From positions 247,987 through 311,986 of the forward strand of contig CANNCA010000007.1 in assembly GCA_947503005.1 (NCBI GenBank): a stretch of DNA of 64,000 nt, read 5' to 3'. Position numbers and translations under genes: made by a program. Of this stretch, positions 26,985 through 36,810 are shown piece by piece. Origin of the DNA: an uncultured Flavobacteriaceae bacterium. GTDB taxonomy: Bacteria > Bacteroidota > Bacteroidia > Flavobacteriales > Flavobacteriaceae. Below the pieces are notes generated by a model, which ran no database searches, was not told where the DNA came from, and was given only the letters and a program-made list of their open reading frames with translations. Numbering within the stretch: the stretch's first letter is position 1; each line of letters begins with the position of its first letter.

Positions 26985-27323
26985 ATGCAAACAGAAAACA
27001 GAACACTTTTAGCAGCAACACATTTAAGTCAATTATTAGACTTCGTAACAGGATTAGGCGGACTCATCGTACCTTTGGTGATATGGCTTACCCAACGGGA
27101 CAAAGTCATTGATATGGACGAAAATGGAAAAGCGATTATTAATTTTAGGATTACAATGTTCATTTATGTATTGCTTTGTATTCCTTTGATTCTATTTTTC
27201 GGTCTGGGATTATTGGGTTTTTTGGTATTGGGAATCGGGTACTTCATCTTTCCCATTATCAATGCATTCAGAGCTAGCAATGGGGAAGCACCCTATTATC
27301 CTTTGACATTTAAGTTCGTATAA
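26985..27323 (+). CDS. DUF4870 family small membrane protein
   Basis: This 112-residue protein shows the DUF4870 pattern: HLSQLLDFVTGLGGLIVPLVIWLTQRDK at about 13-40, NFRITMFIYVLLCIP, and a C-terminal pair of helices with the FPIINAFRASNGE loop. There are three to four membrane segments. The function of the family is unknown. An ECF-type promoter upstream suggests control by an envelope-stress sigma factor. A strong bidirectional terminator follows. Confidence 0.85.
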   Translation: MQTENRTLLAATHLSQLLDFVTGLGGLIVPLVIWLTQRDKVIDMDENGKAIINFRITMFIYVLLCIPLILFFGLGLLGFLVLGIGYFIFPIINAFRASNGEAPYYPLTFKFV

Positions 27324-27347
27324 GAACAAGTCTTAGTTATAAAATAT

Positions 27348-27371
27348 AAAGGAGCGTTTTAACGCTCCTTT
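27348..27371. terminator. Bidirectional intrinsic terminator between DUF4870 and dnaN
   Basis: AAAGGAGCGTT (27348-27358) pairs with AACGCTCCTTT (27361-27371), leaving a 2-base centre; in practice the loop is TTTT or larger. The right arm runs into TTTTTACTTTTT, and the left flank is A-rich, so it can serve both the rightward DUF4870 gene and the leftward dnaN. Confidence 0.82.
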
Positions 27372-27402
27372 TTACTTTTTACAATATTTTCGCAAACGAG
27401 TC

Positions 27403-28521
27403 TTAGCTGTTCAACATCACCGGCATAACCAACATGGTTACATTTTCTCCTTCGTCAAGACCATCTGTTGGAGTAAGTATTCCTGCGCGGTTGGGTAGAC
27501 TCATTTCCAATGATACTTCATCGGAGTTGAGGTTGTTCAGCATTTCGGTCAAAAAACGCGAATTGAAACCTATTTGCATGTCATCACCTTGGTAGGCGCA
27601 GGTCAAACGTTCTTCCGCCTTATTACTATAATCAATATCTTCTGCTGAAATATTTAATTCCGCCCCCGCGATTTTTAATCGTATTTGGTGGGTCGTTTTG
27701 TTTGAGAAAATAGACACCCTTCTTACGGAGCTCAAGAACTGATTTCTTGAAATGGTCAGTTTATTTGGATTTTCCTTCGGGATAACGGCTTCATAGTTAG
27801 GATATTTCCCATCAATCAGACGACAAATCAATTCAGTATCCTCAAAACTGAATTTTGCATTGCTGTCGTTGTACTCGATAACCACATCTGATTCGCTTCC
27901 TGCTAAAATCCCTTTTAATAAATTTAATGGCTTTTTAGGCATGATGAATTCGGCCACTTGAGAAGCGGAAACATCCTCCCGTTGATATTTTACTAATTTG
28001 TGTGCATCCGTTGCTACAAATGTCAAATTCTCCGGAGAAAACTGAAAAAAGACACCGCTCATCACCGGCCTTAAATCGTCATTTCCGGCAGCGAAAATTG
28101 TCTTGTTAATTGCCGTAGCAAGTATGTCACCGAGAATTGTTGTTGAACTAGGGTTTGATAATTCAACAGCCTTTGGAAATTCAGCCCCATCAGCATACGC
28201 AAGAGCATATTTACCATGATTTGAACTGATTTCAACGGTATTATTGTCCTCAACTACAAAAGTCAACGGCTGTTCAGGAAACGTTTTTAAAGTCTCAAGC
28301 AATAAACGAGCCGGTACTGCAATGGTACCTTCGTTGTCAGAATCAACATTAAGTACAGAACTCATCGTGGTTTCCAAATCGGATGCGGATACGGTTAGCT
28401 TGTTCTGTTTCAAGTCAAACAAGAAATTATCCAAAATGGGTAATGTATTGCTATTATTGATGACACCGCCCAAAACCTGTAGCTGTTTTAAAAGATAGGT
28501 GCTGGATACTATGAATTTCAT
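27403..28521 (-). CDS. dnaN: DNA polymerase III sliding clamp (beta subunit)
   Basis: The beta clamp encircles DNA and tethers DNA polymerase III. The 372-residue protein has the expected three-domain length and signatures: KFIVSSTYLLKQLQVLGGVI at the start, LPILDNFLFDL, VPARLLLETLKTFP, ATDAHKLVKYQRE, and the C-terminal MLVMPVMLN in the position of the usual YLIMPMRL. It is a single-gene leftward unit here and not next to dnaA, as is usual in Bacteroidota. Confidence 0.97.
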   Translation of the reverse strand: MKFIVSSTYLLKQLQVLGGVINNSNTLPILDNFLFDLKQNKLTVSASDLETTMSSVLNVDSDNEGTIAVPARLLLETLKTFPEQPLTFVVEDNNTVEISSNHGKYALAYADGAEFPKAVELSNPSSTTILGDILATAINKTIFAAGNDDLRPVMSGVFFQFSPENLTFVATDAHKLVKYQREDVSASQVAEFIMPKKPLNLLKGILAGSESDVVIEYNDSNAKFSFEDTELICRLIDGKYPNYEAVIPKENPNKLTISRNQFLSSVRRVSIFSNKTTHQIRLKIAGAELNISAEDIDYSNKAEERLTCAYQGDDMQIGFNSRFLTEMLNNLNSDEVSLEMSLPNRAGILTPTDGLDEGENVTMLVMPVMLNS

Positions 28522-28665
28522 GTGTTTTCTATTTTAATCAGGTTGTGGTTACTAGCGCCGTAATTGGTTCCCCTCTTTATGACGGGTCTATTCAAAATCA
28601 CAGGACGAACAAAGATATTTGAATTCGTCTTTTTAATGAAACAAACTTATCAACACTTGTACAGT

Positions 28666-28962
28666 TTATTTTAGTGATTCTATTTTGTCAACACTCCATG
28701 CCTCAGGCTTTGCTGCAAACAATATTTTGGTTTTCGACCAAACATCTTTGAACAAATCGGATTGTCGGTATGAATTTAGGTAACTTTCATTAGTCCAATA
28801 ACTATAGGTAAAAAAAATTGTTGGGTTATTTTGGTCTTGGTAGAGTTCCAAAAAATTACAACCTTCAAAACTCCTGATTTCGTGTTTACTGTTGTCGAAG
28901 ATTTCTTGAAAGTCGATAATGCTGGCTTCCTTAAATATCATTTTCACAATTCGAACCAGCAT
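28666..28962 (-). CDS. Antibiotic biosynthesis monooxygenase (ABM) domain protein
   Basis: This 98-residue single ferredoxin-like domain protein has MLVRIVKMIF as first strand, a helix with FQEIFDNSKHEIRSFEGC, and the NNPTIFFTYSYWTNESYLNSYRQSDLF segment typical of ABM/quinol-monooxygenase-like proteins. The first ATG (28962) is kept because it completes the first beta strand. It directly abuts the upstream SAM hydroxide adenosyltransferase gene, with no base between that gene's stop and this start. The substrate is unknown. Confidence 0.8.
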   Translation of the reverse strand: MLVRIVKMIFKEASIIDFQEIFDNSKHEIRSFEGCNFLELYQDQNNPTIFFTYSYWTNESYLNSYRQSDLFKDVWSKTKILFAAKPEAWSVDKIESLK

Positions 28963-29793
28963 CTACAGGAAGTTTACGGTTATTGTATCCCGGTAGTCCA
29001 ATCCCAGAAGTGTGGAGGCTCCACCTACGGTATTCAGGTCACTTTTGTAAATGGCCAACTCAATATACTCAGAAGAATTGAAAAGTGCCAAAATGTCCCC
29101 CGCACCCCTTCGGCTGCTTTTTTCCAAATCAAAATTGATAATGTCGCTGTATTTGTTGTGAATCTGTTTTATCTTGGTGGTTCGGGCGTTCAACTCGAAT
29201 TCCCTTCCTTTGCGATACGCCTCAAAAAATTTCTTTTTGATGTTTGTGACCACATTTCCATAATTGTCAATATAAATGACACTACCATTGATTTTCTTTC
29301 CGTTATCGGTTACACTCGGCAAGAAATCTTTTAACTCTTTCAATTGGTCAAATGGTTTTCCTACAACCTCCAAAGTTCCACCCCGCGCTATATGACAGGC
29401 AACTTGAACAAAAACATCCATCACTGGAAATGACCCGTGAACTGGGTTTGGAATATTGATATGTACTACTTTTTCGGGATTGATTTCCGAAGTCAACAAA
29501 CCGATGACACCATTATTGGCCGTTATAAAATAGTGCCCGTCTAAGAAAACCGCAATATGCTGGTTCTCGATGGTCGGTTCTGCATCTACACCCACAATGT
29601 GTATAGTGCCGTCGGGAAAGCTTTTATAAGCATTGGAAAGAACATAGGCACACTCTTGAATGTTGAACGGACCTATTCCGTGTGAGATATCAACAATTTT
29701 CGCGTCTGCCAGTTCTTTATAAATACTCCCTTTCAAAGCACCTACAAAATGGTCTTTAATCCCAAAATCCGTAGTTAACGTGATGATTGCCAT
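28963..29793 (-). CDS. SAM hydroxide adenosyltransferase family protein
   Basis: This 276-residue protein belongs to the DUF62/SAM hydrolase-halogenase family, which splits S-adenosylmethionine into adenosine and methionine using water-derived hydroxide. Visible motifs are ITLTTDFGIKDHFVGALKG at the start, VDISHGIGPFNIQECAYVLSNAYKSFP, NNGVIGLL, and IYIDNYGNVVTNI. The physiological role is unclear. It is divergent from phoH and translationally coupled to the ABM gene. Confidence 0.93.
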   Translation of the reverse strand: MAIITLTTDFGIKDHFVGALKGSIYKELADAKIVDISHGIGPFNIQECAYVLSNAYKSFPDGTIHIVGVDAEPTIENQHIAVFLDGHYFITANNGVIGLLTSEINPEKVVHINIPNPVHGSFPVMDVFVQVACHIARGGTLEVVGKPFDQLKELKDFLPSVTDNGKKINGSVIYIDNYGNVVTNIKKKFFEAYRKGREFELNARTTKIKQIHNKYSDIINFDLEKSSRRGAGDILALFNSSEYIELAIYKSDLNTVGGASTLLGLDYRDTITVNFL

Positions 29794-29812
29794 GCAGCAA
29801 TGTTGATATGTT

Positions 29813-29847
29813 TTTGGTATTGCAAATTGATATTTTGCCTACATTTG
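29813..29847 (+). promoter_or_regulatory. phoH promoter (TTTG / TACATTTG)
   Basis: TTTG at 29813-29816 and TACATTTG at 29840-29847 match the Bacteroidota -33 and -7 elements, with a slightly long 23-base gap. The phoH start is 73 bases downstream. Confidence 0.45.
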
Positions 29848-29920
29848 AACAGTAAAATTATAACAAAAAAACAGCCAAGCGAAATTATATTTCCAAAGGC
29901 GATTCAAACACCACTTTTTC

Positions 29921-30874
29921 TTGAACGAACTTATTCTAGAACTTACCGAAATCAATCCCAGAGAGTTTTTTGGACAGGGGAACGAAAATATCAATTTACT
30001 CAAAAAATACTTCCCTAAACTTAAGATTGTTGCTCGTGGAAACAAAATCAAAGTATATGGAGACGAAGAACTATTAGAAGAGTTCGACAGGCGATTCGAT
30101 ATGCTAACGGGCCACTTTGTTAAGTACAACAAATTGGATGAGAATGCCATTGAACGTGTTTTGACTAGCAATGGTGCTGAAGATCTAAAGTCACCCGAGA
30201 AAAGTGGCGAAACACTGGTACATGGTGTCAGTGGTAGGTTGATAAAGGCCCAAACCGCAAATCAGCGTAGATTGGTCGATGCCGCCAAGAAGAATGATAT
30301 GGTTTTCGCAATAGGCCCTGCAGGTACTGGAAAAACGTATACAGGAGTTGCATTAGCTGTTAAAGCGCTGAAAGAGAAACAAGTAAAGCGTATTATTTTA
30401 ACAAGACCTGCAGTTGAAGCAGGTGAAAATTTAGGGTTTCTTCCAGGCGATTTAAAGGAGAAACTTGATCCTTACATGCAACCTTTGTATGATGCCTTAC
30501 GCGATATGATCGCGCCTGAAAAATTGGCCCACTTCATTGAAAACGGTACAATTCAAATTGCACCCATGGCTTTCATGAGAGGCAGAACCCTTGATAACGC
30601 CTTTGTTATTTTGGACGAGGCGCAAAATACAACCCATGCACAGATGAAAATGTTCTTAACACGTATGGGTAAGAATGCTAAATTTTTAATTACGGGTGAT
30701 CCAGGCCAGATAGATCTACCCAGAAGGGTAATCTCTGGTTTGAAGGAAGCCATTCTAGTTCTTCAAAATACAGAAGGTATTGAGATTATCTATTTAGACG
30801 ATAAAGATGTCATCCGTCATAAGTTGGTTAAAAAAGTGATTGAAGCTTATAAGACTATCGAGCATATTAACTAG
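29921..30874 (+). CDS. phoH: PhoH family ATPase
   Basis: This 317-residue protein has an N-terminal KH-like region (EFFGQGNENINLLKKYFPKLKIVARGNKIKVYG), then a P-loop ATPase domain with Walker A GPAGTGKT at 132-139, Walker B VILDEAQN at 229-236 and the conserved RGRTLDNAF and ITGDPGQIDLP. PhoH-like proteins are linked to RNA metabolism and phosphate stress, though function is incompletely known. The only plausible start that keeps the conserved N terminus is a TTG at 29921. Confidence 0.93.
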   Translation: MNELILELTEINPREFFGQGNENINLLKKYFPKLKIVARGNKIKVYGDEELLEEFDRRFDMLTGHFVKYNKLDENAIERVLTSNGAEDLKSPEKSGETLVHGVSGRLIKAQTANQRRLVDAAKKNDMVFAIGPAGTGKTYTGVALAVKALKEKQVKRIILTRPAVEAGENLGFLPGDLKEKLDPYMQPLYDALRDMIAPEKLAHFIENGTIQIAPMAFMRGRTLDNAFVILDEAQNTTHAQMKMFLTRMGKNAKFLITGDPGQIDLPRRVISGLKEAILVLQNTEGIEIIYLDDKDVIRHKLVKKVIEAYKTIEHIN

Positions 30875-30966
30875 GTTAACAGATTACAGTTGCAGTATGC
30901 GGTTTCTGCCAAGTATCAATTGTAAATTCGTTTTGAACTTTGAATTTATAACCCGAAACTTTAAAC

Positions 30967-31920
30967 ATGAGTAATACGATTACCGACACTAATTTCAATT
31001 TCCCTAATCAAAAAAGCGTTTATAAGGGAAAAGTGCGTGAAGTTTATGCTTTGGATAACAATTTGTTGGTGATGATAGCAACAGACCGACTATCTGCTTT
31101 TGATGTCGTGATGCCTAAGGGAATTCCGTACAAAGGACAGATACTCAATCAAATCGCTACGAAGATGATGGCAGCCACCGAAGACATCGTTCCTAATTGG
31201 TTGACCGCCACACCAGATCCAAATGTTGCAGTAGGTCATGCTTGTGAACCGTTTAAGGTGGAGATGGTCATTAGAGGATATATGTCAGGTCATGCGGCCC
31301 GTGAATATAAAGCAGGACGAAGAATACTTTGTGGCGTTCCAATGCCTGAAGGAATGAAGGAAAATGACAAATTCCCAGAACCGATTATCACCCCAGCTAC
31401 AAAAGCTGAAAAAGGCGATCACGACGAAGATATTTCCCGTGAGGATATTTTGAAAAGGGGAATCGTTTCGGAAGAAGATTATTTGGTATTAGAAAAATAT
31501 ACCCGCGCCCTGTTTCAAAGAGGTACTGAAATCGCAGCTGAAAGAGGTTTGATCCTTGTGGATACCAAATACGAGTTCGGAAAGACCATAGAAGGTAAAA
31601 TTGTTTTAATTGACGAGATCCATACCCCGGATTCATCACGTTATTTTTATGCGGATGGTTATCAAGGACGGCAGGATAGGGGAGAAACCCAAAAACAACT
31701 TTCCAAAGAATTTGTTCGTCAATGGTTAATACAGAATGGTTTTCAAGGATTGGAAGGACAAACAGTGCCTGAAATGTCCGATGCATATATTGAATCCGTT
31801 TCAGAACGCTACATCGAGCTTTATGAAAATATTACCGGTGATACATTTATCAAAGGGGATATCTCGAATATTCAAGAGCGCATAGAAGCAAATGTTTTGA
31901 ACTATTTGGAGCGCGTATAA
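30967..31920 (+). CDS. purC: Phosphoribosylaminoimidazole-succinocarboxamide synthase
   Basis: PurC joins aspartate to CAIR in purine synthesis. The 317-residue protein is of the longer type found in Bacteroidota and yeast, with [63 protein letters not shown] and [17 protein letters not shown]. Its 3' end is two bases from the convergent gene. purL lies elsewhere in the window, so purine genes are dispersed. Confidence 0.96.
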   Translation: MSNTITDTNFNFPNQKSVYKGKVREVYALDNNLLVMIATDRLSAFDVVMPKGIPYKGQILNQIATKMMAATEDIVPNWLTATPDPNVAVGHACEPFKVEMVIRGYMSGHAAREYKAGRRILCGVPMPEGMKENDKFPEPIITPATKAEKGDHDEDISREDILKRGIVSEEDYLVLEKYTRALFQRGTEIAAERGLILVDTKYEFGKTIEGKIVLIDEIHTPDSSRYFYADGYQGRQDRGETQKQLSKEFVRQWLIQNGFQGLEGQTVPEMSDAYIESVSERYIELYENITGDTFIKGDISNIQERIEANVLNYLERV

Positions 31921-31922
31921 GA

Positions 31923-32246
31923 CTACTTGGGCTCCAGCGACATAACATAGTCGTAGCTTTCATCAAGAAGTTTAGCTAACTCGTCTAAATCGCCCCACAT
32001 TTTTTCAGGGATAAGAATATACCCTTTCATCACTGCTCCATAAGATTTGTAGATGGTCGTCGGAATTTCCTTTATATATTTTTCCTGAATTGCTTTTGAA
32101 AACCGGATACCGATTTCATTGTCTTTGTTGAAGAGTGAAAACATATATCCGTTCGCAGAGGTATAGGGCATAGTTTTTCCCTTGCGTTTAAATCTTGAAC
32201 ATTTGGAAACAAGGGCATCATAGATTTTTATTTTTTCTTCTCTCAT
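31923..32246 (-). CDS. Small hypothetical protein (TfoX N-terminal-like)
   Basis: This 107-residue soluble protein has a KGKTMPYTSANGYMFSLFNKDNEIGIRFS strand region and a C-terminal helix (DLDELAKLLDESYDYVMSLEP). The overall look recalls TfoX N-terminal or DUF1801-like small proteins, but I am not certain of the family. It is 23 bases after the M1 peptidase gene, so it is likely the last gene of the leftward run. Confidence 0.6.
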   Translation of the reverse strand: MREEKIKIYDALVSKCSRFKRKGKTMPYTSANGYMFSLFNKDNEIGIRFSKAIQEKYIKEIPTTIYKSYGAVMKGYILIPEKMWGDLDELAKLLDESYDYVMSLEPK

Positions 32247-32269
32247 GATGCTACGATTTACAAAAATGC

Positions 32270-33886
32270 CTATTCGATTTTCTTTCCAATTACATAAAAA
32301 TTAGTGTCCACTGACAAGGTGGATAGATCGCCATCGATTTCTTCGGAATTTCGTTCCGTACTAGGGTAAATCCATTGTGATTTCGCTCCTATTTGTACCT
32401 TGATCGGCATTTTGAAATTATCAACCACATTAGTATATCGGAAATGTATCGAATCTCCCTCCACCTCGTATTCAAGAACAGGAATCATTGTAGTAAGTAA
32501 ATATTGGTCGAAAACCTTCGACAAATCCATATCTGATTTTTCCGAAATATAATCCTCGATTTGTTTTGTAGTAACCGTTTGGTGATAAAAGTCTTTGTTT
32601 AGCCCTCTTAAAATTTGTCTCCATTTTTCATCATCATCTACAAGTTGTCGAATAGTATGTAACATATTGGATCCCTTATAGTACATGTCGCTACTGCCTT
32701 CATGGTTCACATTGTAGGTACCTATGACGGGTTTGTCGTTCTGAATATTCTTCCGTAGCCCAATTACATACTCTTCCGCTGCTTCTTTGCCGTAATGATA
32801 GTTCAAGAATAGGTTTTCAGAATAGGAAGTGAAACCTTCATGGATCCACATGTCGGCGACATCTTTGTAAGTGATGTTATTGGCGAACCATTCATGGCCA
32901 GCCTCATGTATGATAATGAAGTCAAATTTGAGCCCCCAACCAGTTCCTGAAAGGTCCCTGCCCAGATATCCCTTTTTCCATTGGTTGCCATAAGTGACCG
33001 AACTCTGATGTTCCATGCCCAAATAGGGTACTTGAACCAATTTAAAACTGTCTTCGTAAAAGGGATAGGGACCAAACCAATGTTCAAAGGCTTCCATCAT
33101 TGGTCTGACATCCTTGAAATGTTCTTTGGCTTTTTTCAAATCGTCACGTAAGACGTAATAGTCCATATCGAGAACGCCCTTTTCACCATTGAATTTTTCC
33201 CCGAAATGAACATAGTCGCCGATGTTCACGTTGACCCCATAGTTATTGATCGGGTTTGAGACGAACCAATGGCTCGTGTTGGTTTCTTCGTCTACTTTTC
33301 TGAGCCGCCCATTTGAAACATTCGTTAAGCCTTTGGGCACCTTCACACTTATCAGCATACTGTCAACTTCGTCGTACATATGGTCTTTGTTCGGCCACCA
33401 GACACTCGCGCCAAGGCCTTGGCATGATGTTGCAATAAAATGCTTGTCATTGTCGTCTTTCTTCCACGAAAAACCACCGTCCCAAGGCGCATTCTCAGCT
33501 TCTTTTGGATGGCCGGAATAATGAACAATGATTTCATTAAAATCTCCTTTTCGCTGCGGACTATTCAGAGTTACAAAATGTGCATTTCCGTTGGAGGTGA
33601 ATTGCAGTTCTTTTCCTTCTTGGGTAACTTTTTCAATTTTTAGAGGAGGCTGTAAATCGACCTGAAGTACTTGTTCTTCTTTTAGGACCTGATAGTGAAT
33701 GGTGTTGCTGCCCGAAATGAATTTCTCATCTGGTATGACTTCGATGTCCAAATGATAATAGTTCAAATCCCACCAAGCGCGTTCAGGAGTAATGCTTCCG
33801 CGTAAGGTGTCCTGTTGTGTGAATTCTTGAGCACTCGTAACGAACCCAAAAATTAGCGCCAAGAAGAAAAGCTTAGTTTTTCTCAT
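32270..33886 (-). CDS. Secreted M1-family zinc aminopeptidase
   Basis: The protein has a signal peptide (MRKTKLFFLALIFGFVTSAQ). An N-terminal beta domain with the M1 substrate-loop variant YLGMEHQ precedes the gluzincin site HEAGHEWFANN (H327, E328, H331), with the third zinc ligand E350 in MWIHEGF. Numbering is from the ATG at 33886; another ATG lies six codons upstream at 33904. At 538 residues it lacks the long C-terminal helical domain of PepN, as many Bacteroidota M1 enzymes do. It overlaps the S41 peptidase gene by 14 bases and acts outside the cytoplasm. Confidence 0.92.
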   Translation of the reverse strand: MRKTKLFFLALIFGFVTSAQEFTQQDTLRGSITPERAWWDLNYYHLDIEVIPDEKFISGSNTIHYQVLKEEQVLQVDLQPPLKIEKVTQEGKELQFTSNGNAHFVTLNSPQRKGDFNEIIVHYSGHPKEAENAPWDGGFSWKKDDNDKHFIATSCQGLGASVWWPNKDHMYDEVDSMLISVKVPKGLTNVSNGRLRKVDEETNTSHWFVSNPINNYGVNVNIGDYVHFGEKFNGEKGVLDMDYYVLRDDLKKAKEHFKDVRPMMEAFEHWFGPYPFYEDSFKLVQVPYLGMEHQSSVTYGNQWKKGYLGRDLSGTGWGLKFDFIIIHEAGHEWFANNITYKDVADMWIHEGFTSYSENLFLNYHYGKEAAEEYVIGLRKNIQNDKPVIGTYNVNHEGSSDMYYKGSNMLHTIRQLVDDDEKWRQILRGLNKDFYHQTVTTKQIEDYISEKSDMDLSKVFDQYLLTTMIPVLEYEVEGDSIHFRYTNVVDNFKMPIKVQIGAKSQWIYPSTERNSEEIDGDLSTLSVDTNFYVIGKKIE

Positions 33887-35474
33887 TCTGTTTAGAAATT
33901 TCATTCATTATAGAATCAAAAGATACATCGTTACCTGCTAGCCATGTTTCAAAGGTTGCATACGTTTCTATGTCAGGATAAAGGGCATCTTCCTCGTTTC
34001 TATGAGAATTAGGTCTTTCCATATATGAATATGATATAGTTCCCAATGTTTTTGTTTTTGGTAATTTAAATCCTGATGCTCCCGTTTGTGTTGAGGGTTT
34101 GTTACCAGTTGGCTTTCCTACAATGGTAGCCAAATTGTTATCAGCTAAAGTCGTAGCCAAAATTTGTCCAGCGCTGAAGGTGGTATTTCCTATTAATACA
34201 TACACTTTTCCTTTAAATTTAGGAATGTTTTCATCCAAAAGAAACGGATCATCTTTAGCGGTAATGTTAAAGAAGAAAGGTTTAGGAAATAAGTCGCTTG
34301 TAATATCTATCTCACCTTTGGGAATTGAAACTCCGTATTTATCTTTATAAAGTTGATTGTAATACTTATAATCGTTTTTTACATGTTCTTTAAAATATTC
34401 GGAAACCTGAATGTACTCGGTAAAGCCTCGAATGGAATCCGATTCAGTCAGGTACCAAATCAATTGTTTGCCTAGTCGTTCATCGCCACCAGTATTGTAA
34501 CGTAAGTCAATAATCAAGTTATTAATGTTCTTTGCATTAACTTCCATAAAAAGCGATTGTAATGTCTTGCCAAAATTTCTAGCATCCTTATATTGACTTT
34601 TGAGATAGAGCATCGCCAAAGGTCTGGTAATGAAATTGGTATAATTACCAATTCCGTCCTTTAAAACCACCAAATCGAGACAAGTGTTCATCTGCAGATA
34701 CGCAAAGTCTTTTTTTTGGTCAGTTTCAATATAAAAACCATCATTTTTTTTATCCGTGATTGGATACTTATTTGCTAGAGGCCTTACCTTATAATAGGCT
34801 CTTTTTTTAGAGGGGGTTAGCTCGAAAGTGTAATTTTTGTCATTTCTTTCTGTGCTAATTTTTAATGGTTTTTCGGAGTCTATTAGTCCAATGGCCTCTA
34901 AATATTTTGGAAGCTGTATTTGAAACCGAAAATCCGCTAATCGATAAAATGAGTTCTCTCCGCTATTGAAATTTTCCACTTTTTTTTCTACTTCTGAAAT
35001 AGGAATATCGTTAATCGATACAATTCTTGAGCCAACAACACTACTATCAATGGTCTTGCTAATATTGAAGACTTTCCAATTTTGCTTTTCCTTATAAAAA
35101 TATACTGGGTAAAGCTTCTTCTCTCGGTAAAGTGACAATGAAATTGCTGTGTGGCCATCTTTTAATTGTGCCATGAATTTTTGAGCTAAATTCTCAAATT
35201 CTAAGTTGTCTTTCACAGAGGCTGCGTCACTTATAAATTCCTCCGAACTTTTTTTATAAAGGTCTTTAGGGATTTTTGTATATAGCCTAGGATAAGTCTT
35301 TTCTACCAATTGAGACAAAAAAATGGCATCTTGGACATACTTGCTCAGACCGTTAAAATTAGAAGTCTTTTCAAAAGTGATATCCGCCTTTTTCGCGGTA
35401 AGCCGTTGTATTTGTGCGCCACTGCAAGAGAGCAAACAAAAAGTAAGGCCTGCTAAAATTATTTTTGACATCAT
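33873..35474 (-). CDS. S41-family peptidase lipoprotein
   Basis: This 533-residue protein has a lipoprotein signal (MMSKIILAGLTFCLLSC), a helical N-terminal cap, a degenerate PDZ-like part (VVGSRIVSINDIPISEVE) and a C-terminal-processing-protease core. The core shows DLRYNTGGDE, NTTFSAGQILATTLADN with the nucleophile Ser in SAGQ, and GKPTGNKPS. S41 enzymes are periplasmic Ser peptidases. Two adjacent ATGs (35474, 35471) are possible starts; both fall 4 to 7 bases after the M28 gene. Confidence 0.88.
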   Translation of the reverse strand: MMSKIILAGLTFCLLSCSGAQIQRLTAKKADITFEKTSNFNGLSKYVQDAIFLSQLVEKTYPRLYTKIPKDLYKKSSEEFISDAASVKDNLEFENLAQKFMAQLKDGHTAISLSLYREKKLYPVYFYKEKQNWKVFNISKTIDSSVVGSRIVSINDIPISEVEKKVENFNSGENSFYRLADFRFQIQLPKYLEAIGLIDSEKPLKISTERNDKNYTFELTPSKKRAYYKVRPLANKYPITDKKNDGFYIETDQKKDFAYLQMNTCLDLVVLKDGIGNYTNFITRPLAMLYLKSQYKDARNFGKTLQSLFMEVNAKNINNLIIDLRYNTGGDERLGKQLIWYLTESDSIRGFTEYIQVSEYFKEHVKNDYKYYNQLYKDKYGVSIPKGEIDITSDLFPKPFFFNITAKDDPFLLDENIPKFKGKVYVLIGNTTFSAGQILATTLADNNLATIVGKPTGNKPSTQTGASGFKLPKTKTLGTISYSYMERPNSHRNEEDALYPDIETYATFETWLAGNDVSFDSIMNEISKQNEKN

Positions 35475-35478
35475 AAGC

Positions 35479-36810
35479 TTACCTAAAAATCCCATTCGGA
35501 AAAACAACAGGACTTTCAAAACCAGCTGCCCCTACAGCAGAAACCCCAAAAAAGAAATTATCGATAACAATGCCTTCAAGGGTGTATTCCGTAACATCAC
35601 CAACATAGCGACTATTGTCCCAAGTTGGGGAGGTAGTATCCCGCCAATAGATTTTATATCCGGTGGCTCCATCAACTTTACTCCATTTGAATTTAGCAGA
35701 AGGTTCCACAATTCCTCCTATTTCTACTTTTTCAGGGGCCGGTGGTGCCCAAGCCAAAGAAGCCATACTGATAGCGTTAACAGCGGTAAGTTTCTTTGCA
35801 TACTCAAAATTCACATGTTCTAGGACGTCTCCATAATTGATGCCGTTTTCGGTTCTGATATCTTGATGTTGCTGCGTATAGTTTTCATGGGCCTCCATAA
35901 TGCGGATACCGGCATACCCAGCATCGTTAAACGGCCTATGGTGGCCTCCTCGACCAAAACGATCCAAACGGTAGATCATCATAGGGTTCATTTCTGGCAT
36001 ATAGGTTTTTGTAGTTTTATGAACATAGCGTGCCAACTGACGAGAAACGCCATCTACCTCACCGCCGTAAAAACGCCTGGCTTTTCGTTGTTCTTCGGTT
36101 TCTGTAGCTGGAACGGGCTCCGAGAAGATTCTAAAATCGCGATTACTGATGACTCCATCGACACCTGTAATGTTTCCAATCATATCATTGTTGAAGATTC
36201 CGATAATATCCCATCCATCCGATTTCATTTTTTCAACCAGACCTTTTCCTCCAAAAAGCCCTTGTTCTTCCCCTGAAAGGCCTAAATAGATGACACTGCT
36301 TTCAAATTGATACTTTGAAAGCACACGGGCAGCTTCAATAGTGCCTGCCATTCCGCTGGCATTGTCATTTGCTCCGGGAGAATCATCCGTAAAGTTCGTT
36401 GGGTCACTTACCCTAGAATCGATGTCACCACTCATTATAATGTAGCGATTGGGATATTTGGTTCCTTTTTGTACAGCTACTACGTTGACAACGTACACAT
36501 CTTTAACGATTCTCGCGTTCGTCCCTTTTTTGACCAAGTCCCGTTGAAACGAAACATTTAAACAGGAGTTGCAGGCAGCGGAAATTTTATCGAACTCACT
36601 TTTAATCCATCTTCGAGCAGCACCAATTCCACGGGTAGTGGAGACGGTATCACTTAAGGTATGGCGTGTGCCAAAATTAGCCATGGTTGTCACATCTTTT
36701 TCGATGCGTTCTGCAGAAACTGCATTGATGATGTCGTAGATTCTGGTATCGGTTTGTGAAAAAGTTAGTGTTGTACCTAACGTGAATAGGGTAAAAAAGA
36801 TTTTTTTCAT
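35479..36810 (-). CDS. Secreted M28-family peptidase with C-terminal Fn3-like domain
   Basis: This 443-residue protein has a signal peptide (ending TFSQ) and an M28 catalytic domain with D149 in PGANDNASG, E181 and E182 in LSGEEQG, D209 in FNNDMIG, and the late His in MEAHENY. A fibronectin III-like domain closes the protein (about 348-443; AKFKWSKVDGATGYKIYWRD). At the first metal-ligand position the usual GHxDS motif reads GDIDS, so D129 stands where His is expected. Its start overlaps the upstream gene by 4 bases. Confidence 0.88.
   Translation of the reverse strand: MKKIFFTLFTLGTTLTFSQTDTRIYDIINAVSAERIEKDVTTMANFGTRHTLSDTVSTTRGIGAARRWIKSEFDKISAACNSCLNVSFQRDLVKKGTNARIVKDVYVVNVVAVQKGTKYPNRYIIMSGDIDSRVSDPTNFTDDSPGANDNASGMAGTIEAARVLSKYQFESSVIYLGLSGEEQGLFGGKGLVEKMKSDGWDIIGIFNNDMIGNITGVDGVISNRDFRIFSEPVPATETEEQRKARRFYGGEVDGVSRQLARYVHKTTKTYMPEMNPMMIYRLDRFGRGGHHRPFNDAGYAGIRIMEAHENYTQQHQDIRTENGINYGDVLEHVNFEYAKKLTAVNAISMASLAWAPPAPEKVEIGGIVEPSAKFKWSKVDGATGYKIYWRDTTSPTWDNSRYVGDVTEYTLEGIVIDNFFFGVSAVGAAGFESPVVFPNGIFR

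Noticed and set aside
29800..30018. Rightward ORF overlapping the phoH start
   Set aside because: It is in another frame, its product is not recognisable, and it overlaps the conserved PhoH N terminus.
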